The notes below the pieces were generated by a model. The model was not told the DNA's origin. It worked only from the letters and a program-made list of their open reading frames with translations, and did no database searches. Made by a program: the position numbers and the translations under genes. Below, piece by piece: positions 36,431-45,832 of a stretch of 64,000 bases of DNA (the first letter of the stretch is position 1; each line of letters opens with the position of its first letter). Origin of the DNA: Phaeobacter sp. J2-8 (GTDB lineage: Bacteria > Pseudomonadota > Alphaproteobacteria > Rhodobacterales > Rhodobacteraceae); contig NZ_JALIEC010000008.1 in assembly GCF_022867865.1 (NCBI RefSeq), positions 80,374 to 144,373 of the forward strand, read 5' to 3'.

Positions 36431-37530
36431 TGCCCGGCCAGCGCCAGCGCCTTGCGGTCGGATTGCGCAAGATCGGTCGCAATGGCCATCATCAAGGGGC
36501 CCACGCCCTTGGCATCATCGCTTTTCAGCGGCTCCGTCAGGTAATATTCCGCACTGCCGTCGCGATAACGACCCTCAAACGGGCCAAGTCCGGCAACATG
36601 CACAATCCCGGTCATTTCATGGCCGGTGCCATCGGTGCGCGGATTGAGCGCGAAATCGGTCAATGTGCGGCAGATGTGATCTGTCGACCCGGACCAGAGC
36701 CCCAGATCCCGCGCCTTCAACAGGGCATAGCTGAACATCGCCGAGGCTGAGGTTTCGGTATAATTGCCCTTCAGGTCGGGTTGTTCAATCACTTGCAACC
36801 ACAGGCCATTCGGCTGACGCAGATCGGCGATATCGGTCAAAAGCGTTTCGGTGCGCGCTTTGAGCGGGGCAAAACCTGCCGGTCCGACCAGATCCGCGAT
36901 ATCCACGAGGGCCATCGCCAGCCACCCCAATGCCCGCGCCCAGTGGGCGGTGGGGGATTGACCGCTGTCGGGGTCGGCCCATGGCTGTTTGCGCGCTTCG
37001 TCCATCGCATGGGCATAAAGCCCGGTTGCGGGGGCAAATGTCAGCTCCATCGCGCGCCCGACCTGGGTCAGGGAATCGGCAATCAGCGCCTCATCCCCGC
37101 GGCGCAGACCATAGCCGATCTGGAACGGCGGCCCCATGTAAAGACCATCCAGCCAGACCTGCCAGGGATAGCGCAGTTTGTGCCAATAGATGCCGGATCT
37201 TGTGCGCGGATGGGTGGCGAGTTGATCCATCAACACCGCCGCATAGTCGAGATATCGCGCCTCGCCTGTCAGTTCATGCAGGTACAGCAGCGTGCTGCCG
37301 GTTTTGATATTGTCGATATTATAGTCGCTGGCGGCATAACCCGCGAGCGTTGGACCATCGCGCAATTGTGGCGAAATCAGCCGAAGGATATGCGCGAACC
37401 AGCGATCTTCGCCGGTCGCACGGTGCAACAGTTCCAACCCGCGATAGATCAACCCGTCTTCGTAACACCAGGCGCCTGTCTTGTACGGCTGATAGGTTTC
37501 GGCATAGCGGTCGAAATAATCCATCAGCAT
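36427..37530 (-). CDS. GH105 unsaturated (rhamno)galacturonyl hydrolase
   Basis: 367 aa from the ATG at 37530 (MLMDYFDRY); an ATG at 37524 shares one base with the stop of the GH28 gene. It is an alpha/alpha-barrel of the YteR/YesR type. The catalytic Asp lies in VWLDGLYMGPPFQIGYG; HWARALGWLAMALVDI is a barrel repeat. It releases 4-deoxy-hex-4-enuronate from unsaturated oligogalacturonides, the substrate of the KduI/KduD genes at 60658-62225. No signal peptide. Confidence 0.88.
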   Translation of the reverse strand: MLMDYFDRYAETYQPYKTGAWCYEDGLIYRGLELLHRATGEDRWFAHILRLISPQLRDGPTLAGYAASDYNIDNIKTGSTLLYLHELTGEARYLDYAAVLMDQLATHPRTRSGIYWHKLRYPWQVWLDGLYMGPPFQIGYGLRRGDEALIADSLTQVGRAMELTFAPATGLYAHAMDEARKQPWADPDSGQSPTAHWARALGWLAMALVDIADLVGPAGFAPLKARTETLLTDIADLRQPNGLWLQVIEQPDLKGNYTETSASAMFSYALLKARDLGLWSGSTDHICRTLTDFALNPRTDGTGHEMTGIVHVAGLGPFEGRYRDGSAEYYLTEPLKSDDAKGVGPLMMAIATDLAQSDRKALALAGQ

Positions 37531-39062
37531 GCAACGAACTCCTTCTGATAGGGGATCTCGGTGATGGTGCCCGCCACATCGGCAAATTCCGACAGAATGC
37601 CGCCATGGCGCACTGGCGCGACCCCGAGGGCCATCAGCGGCACATCGGCCTGGGCGGCGGGGTCGTATGACAGTTGGACATTGAAAAGCTGCACGCCGGT
37701 GACGGGCGATTCCGGCAGCCCGAGGATCGCCGCCGCCGCCAGGGTGACACCCCGCGCCGTGACATCGCACAGGGTGATGTCGTGGATTACCGGGGTTGTG
37801 TCATCCACCACCGCAGGCAAACGCGACTGCACCACCTCGGATTTTCCGTCATGGTCGCAAAAGTAGAACATGTTGATCGCCAGCGGTGTCGGCACATTCA
37901 CCATGTCGACGCGGGTCAGGGTGACACCGCTCACTGTGCCCCCGCGCCCGCGCCGGGTTTTCAGCCGAAGTCCCCGGTCGGTTGCATGGAATTCACAGTC
38001 AGAGATGGTGATGTCATGGATGCCGCCGGACATTTCGGACCCCAGCACCACCGCACCATGGCCCCGCATCATCCGGCAATGGCTGATCGTGACATCGCGG
38101 GTTGGGGCAATATGGGCGATCTGATCTGTGTCGGGGCCCGTGCCACGCTTGCAGGCCTTGATGGCAATGCAATCATCCCCAACTGAAAAATCGACGCCGC
38201 AAATCGTGACGCGGGTGCAGCTTTCGGGGTTCAGCCCATCGGTATTGGGGCTGTCGGGTGGGTTTTCGATCCGCACGGAGGAAACATGAAGATCGGCGCA
38301 ACGATAGGGATGTAATGTCCAGGACGGCGAATTTCGCAGCGTCACACCGGTCAGGCGGGCCTGATCGCAATAGGCCAGATGTACGGTGCGCGGGCGTCGT
38401 GCACCCTCACGCGTTTCTTTTGGCCAGGTCCACCAATCGCCCCGGTCGCCACCGCCATCAATCACACCGCGCCCGGTGATCGTTACGCCGGTGCAATCCA
38501 CGGCTGTGACCAGCGCGGCAAAGGCCGCTTCGGGCAGCCCTTCCCAAGTGCCCATCACGCGCCCGGTTGCATCATGGGCGGCCAATTGCGGCCAGCCGAC
38601 GCGATCGGCAATTGCCGCAAGTTCCGCGCCAGCGTCCAGGAGCAACGTTATCTGTGGTTTCAGAAATATCGGGCCGCTGAAATAGCGCCCGGGTGCCAGC
38701 CGCAAGGTGCCCCCGGCGGGCACGGCGGCAATCGCGCGGGCCAGCGCAACCGAATTGTCGGCCAGTGCGGGATCAACCCCGAAATCCGCGGCATCTATCA
38801 GACCGGCACAGGGCAGGGTCTGTACGGAAACCGTGCCGAGATCACAGGACATATGGTATCGGGTCGCCGGACACAGCCCGTCGATGAACACGGCCACCTG
38901 ATCAGTTGTGCCATTGGCCACCAGAGTGCCGTTGTCATCGCACAGCGACCAGTCCAGCGGGCGGGGCAAGGCAAACCGCGCGCCGGGAGATGTGACAAGA
39001 AGGGACAGGGTCCTTGCGGTGGCCGCAAGAACGCGAACAGCGGTCATGGCATCTGCTTTCAC
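37524..39062 (-). CDS. GH28 polygalacturonase
   Basis: 512 aa (507 if the ATG at 39047 is used). All four GH28 motifs are present: NTDGLNPESC, GDDCIAIKAC, GHGAVVLGSE and the RGLRLKTRRG variant of RIK. An N-terminal fibronectin-like strand region precedes the helix, as in exo-acting, cell-associated enzymes. It lacks a convincing Sec signal, so it is likely cytoplasmic or periplasmic by another route. It hydrolyses alpha-1,4-galacturonate bonds. Confidence 0.92.
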   Translation of the reverse strand: MKADAMTAVRVLAATARTLSLLVTSPGARFALPRPLDWSLCDDNGTLVANGTTDQVAVFIDGLCPATRYHMSCDLGTVSVQTLPCAGLIDAADFGVDPALADNSVALARAIAAVPAGGTLRLAPGRYFSGPIFLKPQITLLLDAGAELAAIADRVGWPQLAAHDATGRVMGTWEGLPEAAFAALVTAVDCTGVTITGRGVIDGGGDRGDWWTWPKETREGARRPRTVHLAYCDQARLTGVTLRNSPSWTLHPYRCADLHVSSVRIENPPDSPNTDGLNPESCTRVTICGVDFSVGDDCIAIKACKRGTGPDTDQIAHIAPTRDVTISHCRMMRGHGAVVLGSEMSGGIHDITISDCEFHATDRGLRLKTRRGRGGTVSGVTLTRVDMVNVPTPLAINMFYFCDHDGKSEVVQSRLPAVVDDTTPVIHDITLCDVTARGVTLAAAAILGLPESPVTGVQLFNVQLSYDPAAQADVPLMALGVAPVRHGGILSEFADVAGTITEIPYQKEFVAC

Positions 39063-39071
39063 TTGAGGGGA

Positions 39072-39094
39072 GGTGCCGGATCAGGTCCGGCACC
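39072..39094 (-). other. Stem-loop between binding-protein and GH28 genes
   Basis: GGTGCCGGA (39072-39080) and TCCGGCACC (39086-39094) form a perfect nine-base stem with a five-base loop, directly behind the binding-protein stop (39116) and without a U-run. It should stabilise the upstream message. Confidence 0.6.
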
Positions 39095-39115
39095 CCGATT
39101 GGCGCAATCGAAGGG

Positions 39116-40377
39116 TCAGGAACCGATGTCTTCCAGCGCTTCCTCGATTGCATAGCTCATGTCATCGGCGGCGGTGGCCGCGTCGATTTCGCCATAGGCA
39201 AAAAGCTCCAGGTTGTCCTGTATGGCCGAGCGGACATCGGGGAATTCCATCATTGGATGGATGCCCGGGCCTTCTGCATTGATCACGCGGGCCTGTGCCT
39301 CGATCTGGATTGGTGCGATTGCCCCGGCCTTCAGCAATTGTTCACGCGCGGTTTTGGACGCCGGGACGCCGCGGGTCGAACCCAGCGCCGCGACGCCTTC
39401 GGGTTCGTTGAGCAAACAGTTCAGAACTTCGGCGGCCGCCTGTTGTTTGTCGGATTTGGCCGAGATCGAGAACACCATTGACGCCTTGCGATAGATGCCC
39501 GGTGTTTTCTGGCCGTCCTGTGACAGCAGATCGACATAGACAAGTTCTTCACCGTCATTCATCGGATCCGAGATTTTGAAATAGGTTGAATCCCACTGAT
39601 AGGTGCCGGCGATTTTGCCATTGGCCCAATCCGGGTTTTCATGCAGCGGGATGTTGCCCGCGCGGCCACGGATTTCCAATCCAGAATGACGTGATTGTCG
39701 ACCAGTGTCTTGTAAAAGGAAATCGCCTCGGTCAGCTCTTCTTTGGTCCAGGCCAATTCATTGGTGGCCGGGTCGATCAGTGCCTTGCCGGTTTTCTGGG
39801 TGCCATAGAGCGTGATGATCAGCGCCGCGTCCAGCCGCGCCGCTTCGAACGGATAGTAATCATCGCCCAGTTTTTCGGCGAACACCGGACCGGCGGCCAC
39901 CAGATCATCCCAGGTTTTTGGCAGCTCAAGTCCGGCTTTGTCCCAGGTGGTCTTGTTGAACGCAAACAGCCGCCCCGTGGTCGAAATCGGCAGACCGTTC
40001 AGCTTGCCATTCATGGAACCGGCTTCGATCTGGGCGGCGTCCCAATTCGACAGATCAATGGTGTCGGACAGCGTGGTAAGATCGGCAAGCCCGGTGCCAT
40101 CCGCAGAATAGATCGACAACCAGGGCCAGTTGACCTGCATCAGATCGGCCTCGGTGCCGCCGGCGATCTGGGTTGTCAGTTTTTCGAAATGGCCGGACCA
40201 GCCGGTGAATTCCGGGCTGATGGTATGGCCGTGTTTTTCGCCACAGACCTCAAGCGCGGTCTGGGTGGCCTGGTGACGGCTATCGCCGCCCCACCAGCTC
40301 ATCCGCAGATCGGCGGCACCGGCGGTTCCCGCAAGGGCCGTCGTGGCGAGTGCAAGGCTCAGAACATTCAGTTTCAT
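39116..40377 (-). CDS. Pectic-oligomer ABC transporter substrate-binding protein, frame break near 39695
   Basis: About 420 residues from the ATG at 40377. Sec signal LSLALATTALAGTAGAA, then a family 1 solute-binding core with LRMSWWGGDSRH and ADLMQVNWPWL. The frame holds to LVDNHVI. The family sequence continues one frame over through GRAGNIPLHENPDW and GTYQWDSTY to the stop. Adding a C (ATTCTGG to ATTCCTGG on the coding strand) gives DNHVIPG and restores the protein. It feeds the permeases at 41531 and 42438. Confidence 0.85.
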
Positions 40378-40397
40378 TTGATTTCCTCCCATGGAAC

Positions 40398-41531
40398 TCA
40401 GGTTTTTTGATTGGCGGCGAGAGAGATATTCTCGCCGCTTTCGGCGTTGAACAGGTGGATGCGCGGCCCAAGTGGCAGAAGGCCGACGCGATCGCCGCGT
40501 GCCAGCGTCCTGTCGAACCGCTCTGACGGGATCACAGCAACAAGAAGCGCATGGCCGACGCGGGCATGCAGATTGACCTCATGGCCCATGAATTCGAGAT
40601 TGCTGATGGTCCCGGTCAAAGCATCGGGGGTGTCGGGGGCAACAACCGACAGATGTTGCGGGCGCACACCCAGGGTGACCGGGCCATCAACGGCGGTCAC
40701 ACGGTCGGCCAACCCCTCGGCAACCTGTATCGTCTGGCCATCCGTGGTCAGGCTTGGCACGCCCTCGGCCCGCGACAAGACCGCAGGAAACAGGTTCATT
40801 TCCGGCATGCCGATAAAACCCGCGACAAAGGCATTGGCCGGGCGTTCATACAGCGTCACCGGATCGGCAACCTGCATGATATGGCCGTCCTTCATCACAC
40901 AGATCCGGTCGCCCATGGTCATGGCCTCGACCTGATCATGGGTGACATACACCACGGTGGCGGGCAGGCCTTCGGCGCGCAGACGTTTGTGCAGATCGGT
41001 GATCCGCACCCGCATCGAGGCCCGCAGTTTGGCATCAAGGTTCGACAGTGGTTCGTCGAACAGAAACACCTCTGGTTGTTTGATCAGCGCCCGGCCCAGG
41101 GCGACACGTTGCGCCTGACCGCCCGAGAGCTGTTTCGGCAACCGATCCAGAAGCGCCTCGATTTCCAGAATGCCCGAAACAGTTTTGGTGGCTGCTGCAA
41201 TTTCCTCGGCTGGTTTGCGCTTCAGCCGCAGACCAAAGGACAGATTGTTGCGCACCTTCATATGCGGATAAAGCGCATAGTTCTGGAACACCATGGCGAT
41301 GCCGCGCTTGCCCGGCACCAGATCGTTCACGACATTGTCGCCGATCTGAATTTCCCCGCCAGTGATGGTTTCCAACCCGGCGATCATCCGCAAAGTGGTG
41401 GATTTGGCACAGCCGGACGGGCCGACCAGCACCATGAATTCCCCCTCTTTCACATGCAGGTTGATGCCGTGAACGGCCTTGAACCCGTTGCCATAGGTCT
41501 TTTCGATTGAATTCAGTCGTAGTTCGGCCAT
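40398..41531 (-). CDS. Pectic-oligomer ABC transporter ATP-binding protein
   Basis: 377-aa UgpC/MsmX-type ATPase. Walker A is GPSGCAKSTT (Ala for the third Gly, a variant seen in sugar importers); signature LSGGQAQRVALGRAL; Walker [19 protein letters not shown]-type C-terminus with LGVRPQHLSVV. Its start shares one base with the stop of the upstream permease gene. Complete importer set with the genes on either side. Confidence 0.92.
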   Translation of the reverse strand: MAELRLNSIEKTYGNGFKAVHGINLHVKEGEFMVLVGPSGCAKSTTLRMIAGLETITGGEIQIGDNVVNDLVPGKRGIAMVFQNYALYPHMKVRNNLSFGLRLKRKPAEEIAAATKTVSGILEIEALLDRLPKQLSGGQAQRVALGRALIKQPEVFLFDEPLSNLDAKLRASMRVRITDLHKRLRAEGLPATVVYVTHDQVEAMTMGDRICVMKDGHIMQVADPVTLYERPANAFVAGFIGMPEMNLFPAVLSRAEGVPSLTTDGQTIQVAEGLADRVTAVDGPVTLGVRPQHLSVVAPDTPDALTGTISNLEFMGHEVNLHARVGHALLVAVIPSERFDRTLARGDRVGLLPLGPRIHLFNAESGENISLAANQKT

Positions 41532-42433
41532 CAGCCTTTCACACCTCCCGAGGATATGCCCTGGATGAATGATTTCTGGGCGAGAAAGAAAACGATGAGC
41601 GACGGCGTCAGCGCCAGAACGGTCATGGCGAGGATTGAGTTCCAGTTGAAGGCTTCGGTGGCGTCGATCGACAGTTTCAGCGCCAGCGAGATGGGGTATT
41701 TTTCAACCGTCGAAATATAGATCAGCGGCCCGAGGAAGTCGTTCATCGTCCACATGAATTGGAACAAACAGACCGACACCAGCGCAGGCGTCAACATGGG
41801 AACCACGATAAATATTAGCGTTTGCAGGGTGTTGGCCCCGTCGACGCGGGCGGCCTCCTCCATCTCGCGGGGGATGGCGCGCAGGAATTGGATCACCATA
41901 AAGACAAAGAACGCATCCCCCGCCAGCCAGGCTGGCGCAAACAGCGGCAGATAGGTATCCAGCCAGCCAAGTTCGCGAAACAACAGGTATTGCGGGATGC
42001 GGGTGACAACATCGGGCAACAGCAGCGTGGCGATCAGGATGGCAAACAGGATCTTTTTGCCGGGAAATTCGAACCGGGCAAAACCATAGGCCACCAGCGT
42101 GCAGGAAATCGCGGTGCCGATCACCTTGGGGATGACGATCTGCAACGAGTTGATGAAGAAATGCCCAAAGGTGTAAGGGGTCGAGGTTTTCCAACCGTCG
42201 ATATAGCCCTGAATGGTGGCGTCTTTCGGCCAGAACCAGGCGGATGTGAACATCTCGGCGTTGGTCTTGAACGAGGCACCGACCAGCCAGATCAGCGGAT
42301 AAATCATGATGAGGCCAACAACAATCAGCAGGGAATACCGCAACGTGGCAGAGATCCGGGCCTGTCGGCGCAGTTTTAGCTGTAGTTGCGTTGGTGGCGC
42401 GGCGGTGGCGGGGATGTCGGGCAGCAATGACAT
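41531..42433 (-). CDS. Pectic-oligomer ABC transporter permease 2
   Basis: 300-aa MalG-type permease with six helices after a 25-residue cytoplasmic start. The EAA loop reads PREMEEAARVDGANTLQTLI. Coupled by overlap to the ATPase gene and four bases behind permease 1. Confidence 0.92.
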   Translation of the reverse strand: MSLLPDIPATAAPPTQLQLKLRRQARISATLRYSLLIVVGLIMIYPLIWLVGASFKTNAEMFTSAWFWPKDATIQGYIDGWKTSTPYTFGHFFINSLQIVIPKVIGTAISCTLVAYGFARFEFPGKKILFAILIATLLLPDVVTRIPQYLLFRELGWLDTYLPLFAPAWLAGDAFFVFMVIQFLRAIPREMEEAARVDGANTLQTLIFIVVPMLTPALVSVCLFQFMWTMNDFLGPLIYISTVEKYPISLALKLSIDATEAFNWNSILAMTVLALTPSLIVFFLAQKSFIQGISSGGVKG

Positions 42434-42437
42434 GGGA

Positions 42438-43322
42438 TCAGCTCCTCTTGTCGCCGGCGTAATAGACCCATTTTTTCGATGACCAGAAGGCCAGCAGGGT
42501 CAGCGCCATGATGATTGCGAACAGCACCCAGGCAATCGCCGAGGCATAGCCCATGTCAAAACTCTTGAAAGCTTCGTCGTAGATATAAAGCGGCAGCAGA
42601 TAGGTGGATTTCAGCGGCCCGCCCTGGGTAATGATGTAAGGCCCGTTGAATTCCTGAAACGCCTGTACGGTCTGCATGATCAGGTTGAAAAAGATCACCG
42701 GCGTGATCAGCGGCAGGGTGATGTGGCGAAAGATCCGCCAGGGGCCGGCACCGTCGATTGACGCGGCCTCATACAGGGATTTGTCTACGCCTTGCAAAGC
42801 GGCCAGGAAAATCACCATCGCCGAGCCGAACTGCCAGCAGCGCAACAACGTGATGGTAAACAACGCATTGCCGGGATCGCCAAACCAATTCACCGGTTCG
42901 CCGCCAAAGGCCACGATGATCATGTTGACCAACCCGGTATTGGCGAAAATATAACGCCATAGAACCGCAATCGCGATCGACCCGCCCAGCACCGACGGCA
43001 CATAATACGCGGTGCGAAACAGGTTGATGCCACGCAGCCGGTAATTCAGCACCACCGCGATGAACAACGCGAATGTCAGCTTGAGCGGCACGGTCAGGAA
43101 CACATAGGTCAGCGTGACATTCAGCGATTTGTCAAAGGTCCGGTCGCGGGTGAACAGTTTTTCATAGTTCTTCAGACCCACCCATTCCGGGCTGGACAAA
43201 AGGTCATAGTCGGTAAAGCTGAGATAGAAAGAGGCCACAAACGGGAAGGCCGTGAACAAAAGCAGGCCGATGGCATAGGGGGCGACATACCACAGCCCCA
43301 GAAATTTACTGTCACCGCCCAC
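42438..43322 (-). CDS. Pectic-oligomer ABC transporter permease 1
   Basis: 294-aa MalF-type permease with six helices; EAA-loop region DKSLYEAASIDGAGPWRIFR. The start is taken as the GTG at 43322 because it overlaps the GH4 stop by one base (TAGTG) and has AGGGAG eight bases ahead. An ATG at 43355 would add 11 residues within GH4. Confidence 0.9.
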   Translation of the reverse strand: MGGDSKFLGLWYVAPYAIGLLLFTAFPFVASFYLSFTDYDLLSSPEWVGLKNYEKLFTRDRTFDKSLNVTLTYVFLTVPLKLTFALFIAVVLNYRLRGINLFRTAYYVPSVLGGSIAIAVLWRYIFANTGLVNMIIVAFGGEPVNWFGDPGNALFTITLLRCWQFGSAMVIFLAALQGVDKSLYEAASIDGAGPWRIFRHITLPLITPVIFFNLIMQTVQAFQEFNGPYIITQGGPLKSTYLLPLYIYDEAFKSFDMGYASAIAWVLFAIIMALTLLAFWSSKKWVYYAGDKRS

Positions 43323-44722
43323 TACGCAACTCCCTTCAATGTTTCGGGCAACCATTCTGCGGTGGCGGCCAGCATGGCGTTGAACATGGTTCGGACGTCA
43401 TCCACCGGCAGATGGCGCAGCAGGGGGTCTGATCGGAACAGCGGGAACAGCGCGGCGTGATGGCCACCCAGAACCGCCGACAACAATGCGCTTTGGCGTT
43501 CGGCGTGGTCGGTGACAATCGGCTCCAGCGCTGGTGGCAAACGTCCGGCATGAATGGCCTGTACCCCCAAGCCAGAGAATATCGCATTGGTCTCGACAAT
43601 CGCCCCGGTCGGCAGGCCGGTGATCTGCCCTTGATTGGGCAGATTGGCGTTGCTGACAAAAGCGTCGCCCGTCATCAGGGCGGCGATTTGGTCTATCATT
43701 GCCTCGTCCGACCGCTGGGCGACCGGGGCAGCATCACCCCGGCGCAGCGCCTCGGCATGGGTCAGTTTTGCGGCGCGATCGCGGATGCGGTAGGCCACCG
43801 GCGTCAGGGCAAAGCCCCAGTCGCCGGGGTTATTCATGTATTCGCTCAAGGGGAGAAACTCCGCCAAATGCCGGTCACCCGCTGCAGCCGGAATCCCAAA
43901 TCGGCGAAACAGATCAAAGGCCACCAGATTGCGGGTGCCGAAATACCCGGCGTGTTCCGCGTCTTCGCCGGGCTCTGTCTGCGCCCAGCCAGAAGTCATA
44001 TGCGCGGCAACAAAGGCGTCATAGGCCGGGCGCATATCCCGGCCAGCAAGTGAAATCCGGTCAACAAAAGTGAAATGGTTGATGCCGAGGACATTCACCT
44101 GCACATCGCGATGCGTGTAAATATCCTGTCCCGCGTGTTGATTGGCGATCCCGGCGACCTGACGGCGGATCTTGGTCACCTCGTGGCATTCACCCCAGGC
44201 GCGGATGCCGGGACAGGCCGCAAACAGCGCCCCGGTCAGGACCGACATCGGATTGGTCAGATTGCAGACATAGGCGTTTGGCGCATGTTGGCCAATGGCG
44301 GTGCCGATCTCTGCCAACATCGGAATGGCGCGCATGGCGCGGACGAAACCGCCGGGTCCAACCGTATCGCCCACCGCCTGGGCAATCCCGTGGCCGGCAG
44401 GGATGGCAATGTCCTGCGCCATATCTTCGAACCGACCGGGCAGGATGGAAATCACCACAATATCCGCGCCGTCCAAGGCCCCCGACAGGGTGTCACAGGC
44501 GCGATATGTGGCGGGCGTGCCCCGGCTGACGGCACCATGACGCTGGCCGATTTCGGCGTTGCGCTGTGCCGCAGCAGGATCAATATCATAGAGCCGCACA
44601 TCAGCGGCAAGGCGGGTGTCAAAGGCCAGATCGGCCATCAACCCCATCGCCCAATTCAAAGATCCGCCGCCGACAAAGGCGATTCTGACAGAAGCGGGTG
44701 TTTGTTGATCGGATTCGTGCAT
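43322..44722 (-). CDS. GH4 glycosidase, probable alpha-galacturonidase
   Basis: 466 aa from the ATG at 44722. GH4 enzymes need NAD and Mn: the Rossmann loop IAFVGGGSLNW, the metal-binding Cys in NAYVCNLTNPMSV, the GECHEV segment and LGINHF are all seen. Members act on alpha-galactosides, alpha-glucosides or alpha-galacturonides; the pectin operon points to an LplD/MelA-like alpha-galacturonidase cutting digalacturonate. It is the first gene of the nine-gene operon and diverges from the AraC regulator. Confidence 0.82.
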   Translation of the reverse strand: MHESDQQTPASVRIAFVGGGSLNWAMGLMADLAFDTRLAADVRLYDIDPAAAQRNAEIGQRHGAVSRGTPATYRACDTLSGALDGADIVVISILPGRFEDMAQDIAIPAGHGIAQAVGDTVGPGGFVRAMRAIPMLAEIGTAIGQHAPNAYVCNLTNPMSVLTGALFAACPGIRAWGECHEVTKIRRQVAGIANQHAGQDIYTHRDVQVNVLGINHFTFVDRISLAGRDMRPAYDAFVAAHMTSGWAQTEPGEDAEHAGYFGTRNLVAFDLFRRFGIPAAAGDRHLAEFLPLSEYMNNPGDWGFALTPVAYRIRDRAAKLTHAEALRRGDAAPVAQRSDEAMIDQIAALMTGDAFVSNANLPNQGQITGLPTGAIVETNAIFSGLGVQAIHAGRLPPALEPIVTDHAERQSALLSAVLGGHHAALFPLFRSDPLLRHLPVDDVRTMFNAMLAATAEWLPETLKGVA

Positions 44723-44827
44723 TATGTTCCAGACGGGATTCCGCCATGGCGGCAAGATCCTGTCCTTTCCTCCCAATTTTGAACAGCTTTCGTAAAATTT
44801 CACGGGGCTGATCGTTTTCCATCAGAG

Positions 44828-44841
44828 TAATATGCTAGTTT
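44828..44841. promoter_or_regulatory. TATRCYAGT motif copy 1 (pectin operon / araC gap)
   Basis: TAATATGCTAGTTT lies between the GH4 gene and the AraC gene. The same 14 bases occur at 63687-63700 ahead of uxaC, and the core recurs at 59194 and 55179. Confidence 0.6.
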
Positions 44842-44870
44842 CACAACGGGAATGATGATAAATCGACAAA

Positions 44871-45758
44871 ATGATGGATCAAATCGAACATTCAGCGCTC
44901 AGCCATATCCCGATGCGGTCCTTGTCGCTGCGGTTGGCGCGGTCGACGATCAAAATGAACCATGATCGCGGCTGGCGAATCGACAAGGTGAACCCGGTGA
45001 ACGATCTGTTGATCTGTCTGTCCGGGCGCGGGCGCTATCAGGTTGGTGAGGACCGGGAGGTTGTGACTCTGGAGGCTGGCCATGCGATGTTGATCCCGGC
45101 CTATACCCGGTTTCGCGGCGTGCATGTGGGAGATGAAACTCTGGTGGGCATTGCGCAACACTTTTCGCTCGAACTGTTTGGCCGTGGTGATCTGATCAAG
45201 CAAATGACGTTGAAGCCCGTGGCGGCCCTGCCGGATTGGCCTGTGTTGGGCCCTGTTTTGCACCACTTTCGCGAAAGCGCTCCAACCGGCGGCACCACAT
45301 TGGCCCAGCATCATCAGTTCATGGTGTTCCTTCTGGCCTATCTGGAGGCTGCGTTCCTGGATTGGTCCGCCCCAGAAAAAACCCCGGACAGTCAGGACCA
45401 TTTGTCGATCCAGATCATGTTGGTCGCGTCACGTCTGTCTGCTGATCCACTCGGGTCGGGATTGGAAGAGGCGCTGATCGGCGTGCCATATAATGGCGAT
45501 TATTTCCGACGGGCGTTCAAGGAGCGGCTCGGCCATACGCCGCAGAAATTTCGCGAGTTGAAGCGGATGGAATTCGCGGCCAACCGATTGGGCATGGGGC
45601 TATCGGTCAAGGCCGTGGCGGCAGAATTGGGCTATGGCGATCCCTATTTTTTCAGCCGCATGTTCAAACGCTATCTTGGCGCCAGCCCGTCGAAGTATCG
45701 CGAACGCCCCGCGCATGTCCGCCCCAGCCTTGCAGCGGAAGGTCAGACAAGAATTTGA
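44871..45758 (+). CDS. AraC-family regulator of the pectin operon
   Basis: 295 aa; an ATG one codon on is equally possible. The N-terminal cupin-like ligand domain (residues 1-150) has GRGRYQVGEDREVVTLEAGH. The C-terminal AraC double HTH (about 195-285) shows YNGDYFRRAFKERLGHTPQ, then AVAAELGYGDPYFFSRMFKR and GASPSKYRE. It diverges from the nine-gene pectin operon at 44722 and is probably its activator. Confidence 0.87.
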   Translation: MMDQIEHSALSHIPMRSLSLRLARSTIKMNHDRGWRIDKVNPVNDLLICLSGRGRYQVGEDREVVTLEAGHAMLIPAYTRFRGVHVGDETLVGIAQHFSLELFGRGDLIKQMTLKPVAALPDWPVLGPVLHHFRESAPTGGTTLAQHHQFMVFLLAYLEAAFLDWSAPEKTPDSQDHLSIQIMLVASRLSADPLGSGLEEALIGVPYNGDYFRRAFKERLGHTPQKFRELKRMEFAANRLGMGLSVKAVAAELGYGDPYFFSRMFKRYLGASPSKYRERPAHVRPSLAAEGQTRI

Positions 45759-45832
45759 CGGCAGATGCCCGTTGATGTCGCTGGCAAGTGCCCGGGGGAA
45801 TTGACTGTGTCGTGGTTCAATAGCGCTCCGCA

